A stretch of 7,349 nucleotides of DNA from Clostridium sp. (lineage in GTDB: Bacteria; Bacillota_A; Clostridia; Lachnospirales; Lachnospiraceae): assembly GCA_023666975.1 (NCBI GenBank), contig JAMPAW010000161.1:1-7349 (forward strand), given 5' to 3'. The number at the start of each line of letters is the position of its first letter. Position 1 is the first letter of the stretch. The notes beneath the pieces are model-generated. The model saw only the letters and a list, made by a program, of their open reading frames with translations, had not been told where the DNA came from and did not search any database. The translations under genes were made by a program, and so were the position numbers. This document shows positions 4,431-7,349 of this stretch, in pieces.

Positions 4431-6797
4431 CTATGTGCTTAAATTATTATAATACTCATTCAAAACTTTTCCCGTAACAGTATTTTTTTTTGATATTTGC
4501 ATTGGCGTTCCAACCCCTACCACACAACCACCATTTCTCCCCCCCCCTGGTCCTATATCAATAACATAATCACAAGAGGATATAACATCCAAATTATGTT
4601 CTATAATTAGTAATGAATTACCCTTTTTAACTAGTTCTCGCATAACTGAAAGCAATTTTTTCACATCTTGAAAATGCAACCCTTTCGTTGGTTCATCAAA
4701 AATTACCATTGTGCCAGCAGTATTAGTCTTTGCTATCTCTGCTGCCAATTTTAATCTCTGGCTTTCACCACCAGATAATGTAGATGTTGATTGTCCCAAC
4801 TTTATATATCCCAAACCAACACGTTGTATCGCCAATAATTTTAATTTAACTGTTTGATTTTCAGCAAAATATCCAATTGCCTCATCTACACTTAACTCCA
4901 AAACATCAAATATAGATAAATTTTTATACTTAACATCTAATATTTTGCTCTTAAATCTCTTTCCATCACACATATCACATATTACTGGCATTTCTGGCAA
5001 AAACCCCATGTTGATTTTCACATATCCCTCACCCTTGCACTTTTCACATCTCCCTCCATCCACATTAAAACTAAACATAGAGTCAGATATCTTCATTTTT
5101 TTTGCCTTTTCTTGTTCAGAAAAAATCTTTCTAATCGCCTCCCAAATATCAAGATAAGTAACCGGGCATGAGCGTGAAGATTTTCCAATTGGCGACTGAT
5201 CACACAAAACAATATGTTTAACCAAATCCCTGTTTTCAACATTTTCTAATCCAATATTTTTTTTATAATGTAGACTTTGATACAATGAATCAAACACTAA
5301 CGAGGTTTTCCCTGATCCTGAAACACCTGTAAAGCAAACCATAGCACCCAATGGAATTTCAATATTTATATTTTTCAAATTATTACTGTTAACATTAATA
5401 AGTTTTAAGCTTTTGCCGATTATATAATCATTATTATAATTAACTTTTGAAGCCCTTTCTTTTCCAGATAAATATTTGCCAGAAATTGAATTTGCATCAT
5501 TCTTGATTTCTTCAACTGTTCCCTGTGAAACAATTTTTCCGCCATTAACGCCCGCCCCTGGTCCAATTTCAAAAATATAATCACACGCATTAATTATTTT
5601 GGCAGTATGTTCTACCAAAACAACTGTATTTTTATTACCAATATTATTTAATTTGCAGATTGCTTTCAACACTTTATCTATATCTGACATATGTAAACCA
5701 CAAGAAGGTTCATCCAAAACATATACCACACCAGAAATTTCACTAGATATCTGCGAAACCAACTTTAGTCTTTGAATCTCACCGCCTGACAATGTTGTCG
5801 ATTTTCTTGCCAATGATAAATATCCTACACCCAAATCAACGCATAGTCTCAAATTACGAAAAAATTTACCTTTTATCTGTTCAAAAATATTATCTCTGCT
5901 ATCATCAAAATGCATTTTTTCCATAACTAACAGCATTTCTTCTATTGGAAGATTCATATAATAATCAATATTCCTCCCAGCTATAGTGATGTCTAAAATC
6001 TTCGGGTTGTATCCAGTTCCACTACATCCTTCACATTTACTTTTTGTCATAAAAGATTCTAACTTTTCTCTCGTTTTCAAGCTTTTTGTTGTTTTGTACT
6101 GTTTTTCGCTTTCACAAATAATTCCTGGAAATTCTACTTTATACTTTTTATTTTTCTTTTGTCCAAATAGCAATGCAACTTTTACTTCATTTGAGTAATT
6201 CTCAATAGGCGTATTAACATCAAACCCATACTGCTGCAAAAACGAATTATAAAAATTCATTTTCATGGATCCAGGCTTTGCTCCAGATAACTTTATACCA
6301 CCTTTAGCCATCGAAAGTTTTTGATCAGGCCATATTAATGTCTCATCAAACCTCAAAATTTCGCCTGTTCCATTACACTCCTCACATCCTCCTGCAGGAG
6401 AATTTAAATTAAACATTGATGGTGTTAATGTTAATTTTCCTCTGTTTTCACCACAAGACGAAAACAAAACTTGAAGAAAATATGCAATCTGTGATATTGA
6501 GCCCACTGTACTTCTTGAATTTCTAACAGCAGAATTTTGTACTAATGCAATTGCTGGTGGAATTCCCACAAAATAATCTGCATCTGGTTTTTTTATTTTT
6601 GACAAGAAATATGATTCATTTACCCCTAATGATTCAATATATCTTCTTTTTCCTTCAGCATATAATGTATCAAATACAACTGTTGATTTACCAGATCCTG
6701 ATACTCCAATAAAGCATACTATTTTAGAATACGGAATTGTGACATCTATGTTCTTTAAATTGTTTTCTTTACATCCATACATCGATATACCATTCAT
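4431..6797 (-). CDS. UvrA-like double-ABC ATPase, probable self-resistance
   Basis: This 788-residue protein has the two ATP-binding modules of UvrA, the damage-recognising DNA-binding ATPase. Module 1 has Walker A GVSGSGKST (31-39), signature LSGGEIQR (336-343), Walker B VVYVLDEP (357-364) and H397. Module 2 has Walker A GVSGSGKTS (491-499), LSGGESQR (674-681), MVIFDEP (697-703) and H734. Zinc modules lie at C138/C141 with C255/C258, and at C584/C587 with C607/C610. Canonical UvrA is about 940 residues. Here the roughly 120 residues that bind UvrB, between RLLF- and FSFNNPAG-like motifs, are absent (FLQVLFSSCGE leads almost directly to FNLNSPAGGC). That is the form of UvrA2 and drug-resistance proteins such as DrrC and Ecm16. 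AGGAGG stands 7 nt before the ATG. The gene starts 39 nt after the upstream gene and probably shares its transcript. A role in self-protection is inferred from context. Confidence 0.92.
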   Translation of the reverse strand: MNGISMYGCKENNLKNIDVTIPYSKIVCFIGVSGSGKSTVVFDTLYAEGKRRYIESLGVNESYFLSKIKKPDADYFVGIPPAIALVQNSAVRNSRSTVGSISQIAYFLQVLFSSCGENRGKLTLTPSMFNLNSPAGGCEECNGTGEILRFDETLIWPDQKLSMAKGGIKLSGAKPGSMKMNFYNSFLQQYGFDVNTPIENYSNEVKVALLFGQKKNKKYKVEFPGIICESEKQYKTTKSLKTREKLESFMTKSKCEGCSGTGYNPKILDITIAGRNIDYYMNLPIEEMLLVMEKMHFDDSRDNIFEQIKGKFFRNLRLCVDLGVGYLSLARKSTTLSGGEIQRLKLVSQISSEISGVVYVLDEPSCGLHMSDIDKVLKAICKLNNIGNKNTVVLVEHTAKIINACDYIFEIGPGAGVNGGKIVSQGTVEEIKNDANSISGKYLSGKERASKVNYNNDYIIGKSLKLINVNSNNLKNINIEIPLGAMVCFTGVSGSGKTSLVFDSLYQSLHYKKNIGLENVENRDLVKHIVLCDQSPIGKSSRSCPVTYLDIWEAIRKIFSEQEKAKKMKISDSMFSFNVDGGRCEKCKGEGYVKINMGFLPEMPVICDMCDGKRFKSKILDVKYKNLSIFDVLELSVDEAIGYFAENQTVKLKLLAIQRVGLGYIKLGQSTSTLSGGESQRLKLAAEIAKTNTAGTMVIFDEPTKGLHFQDVKKLLSVMRELVKKGNSLLIIEHNLDVISSCDYVIDIGPGGGRNGGCVVGVGTPMQISKKNTVTGKVLNEYYNNLST
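4539..4547 (-). repeat. Run of nine G in the coding strand of the uvrA-like gene
   Basis: A nine-base G run encodes Gly-Gly-Gly at residues 751-753 of the UvrA-like protein, in an otherwise AT-rich gene. A one-base slip would change the last 35 or so residues. Such runs can drive phase variation, but one sequence cannot show it. Confidence 0.6.
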
Positions 6798-6836
6798 ATT
6801 TCCACCTCCTGTTTTTCATAATTAATTACATTCGCT

Positions 6837-7349
6837 TTATGGCACAAACTGAACACTCATTTCATCTGAAATATTATATTTTAAATCAGATAATTTGTAA
6901 TACTTGAATTTCTTTCTCGCTTTAACATTATTTAATATTTCCAAAAGTTCAGATATGCTCTCTTCATTATTTGCTCCTAAATCAATGTGCAAAACCTCAT
7001 CAATTATTTTTTGCGACACATTCAAAAACACTATCACATTATTATAAAAATCAAGATATATATATTCATCGCATTTATCAATACAATTACGTTCTTTCAC
7101 ATAAACACAATCTTTTATTTTAAATTTTTCACCAAATAAACTATTATATTTATTTTTATTAATAATCAAATATTTATTTCGCTTACAATTTTCTCTTTGC
7201 TCATTAAAAATATTAGCAGAATAATACTCAAAATTTGTTTGTGCATAATCCTTTAAAATATCTCCGATGTGCATAATATCCTTATATAAATCATCATATT
7301 CTTTCTCATCGTTATATACATAATCAATAATTCTCTGATACTCGTTATC
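6837..7349 (-). CDS. Unrecognised AT-rich protein (5' end probably off window)
   Basis: I do not recognise this protein. The frame stays open from its TAA at 6837-6839 to the right edge (171 codons, 170 residues visible), so it is most likely the C-terminal part of a longer protein. An internal ATG at 7272-7274 has AAGGA 4 nt upstream and would give 145 residues, so a shorter protein is possible. The visible part is rich in Asn, Lys, Tyr, Ile and Asp. It has four cysteines (the group DCVYVKERNCIDKCDE, plus one earlier), a likely beta segment YLDFYNNVIVFLNV and an acidic helix (NNEESISELLEILNNV). It has no membrane segment or signal peptide in the visible part. It ends 39 nt before the uvrA-like gene and is likely in the same operon. 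Its base composition is even more AT-rich than its neighbours. Confidence 0.75.
   Translation of the reverse strand, partial: DNEYQRIIDYVYNDEKEYDDLYKDIMHIGDILKDYAQTNFEYYSANIFNEQRENCKRNKYLIINKNKYNSLFGEKFKIKDCVYVKERNCIDKCDEYIYLDFYNNVIVFLNVSQKIIDEVLHIDLGANNEESISELLEILNNVKARKKFKYYKLSDLKYNISDEMSVQFVP

Noticed and set aside
4431..6797. Housekeeping UvrA of nucleotide excision repair
   Set aside because: The protein is about 150 residues short and lacks the UvrB-binding insert, and it sits in a peptide cluster without uvrB or uvrC.

Overview
The window looks like Bacillota DNA, most likely from a gut-type Clostridia/Lachnospiraceae relative. This rests on strong GGAGG-type ribosome sites, a Tn916-type recombination module, and very AT-rich coding in the right four fifths. 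It is accessory DNA: an integrative element's end module on the left, and beside it a small AT-rich biosynthetic cluster for a ribosomally made, radical-SAM-modified peptide (RiPP). Every supported gene is on the minus strand.

Left module (1 to about 1620, visibly richer in GC). A Tn916-family tyrosine recombinase runs off the left edge (start 757) and is preceded by its excisionase (837-1079). A 21-bp hairpin plus T-tract sits between them and looks like an intrinsic terminator. Upstream of xis is gene-free DNA (1080-1802). It holds an ATGGTA-type inverted repeat, a regular array of six palindromic 21-bp sites in two triplets (1266-1457), and three successive stem-loops (1532-1611) that could be a transfer origin. 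Base composition drops sharply at about 1620. In Tn916-like elements int lies at the element end and cargo lies upstream of xis, so the genes to the right are probably cargo.

Cargo (1803-7349). In transcription order, right to left, it holds: an unrecognised gene entering from the right edge; a UvrA-like double-ABC ATPase without the UvrB-binding domain; a consensus SigA promoter (TTGACA-N17-TATAAT); a 75-residue candidate precursor ending in five cysteines within nine residues; two paralogous radical SAM/SPASM enzymes; and a PqqD-like peptide-recognition protein. Gaps from precursor to pqqD are very short, so these four genes form one operon.

Model (inference). The PqqD-like protein binds the precursor leader and presents the Cys-rich tail to the two radical SAM enzymes, and the UvrA-like protein gives self-protection. 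Known UvrA-like resistance proteins (DrrC for daunorubicin, Ecm16 for echinomycin) protect against DNA-binding drugs, so a DNA-directed RiPP is a testable idea. No exporter or leader peptidase is visible. I do not recognise the precursor family.
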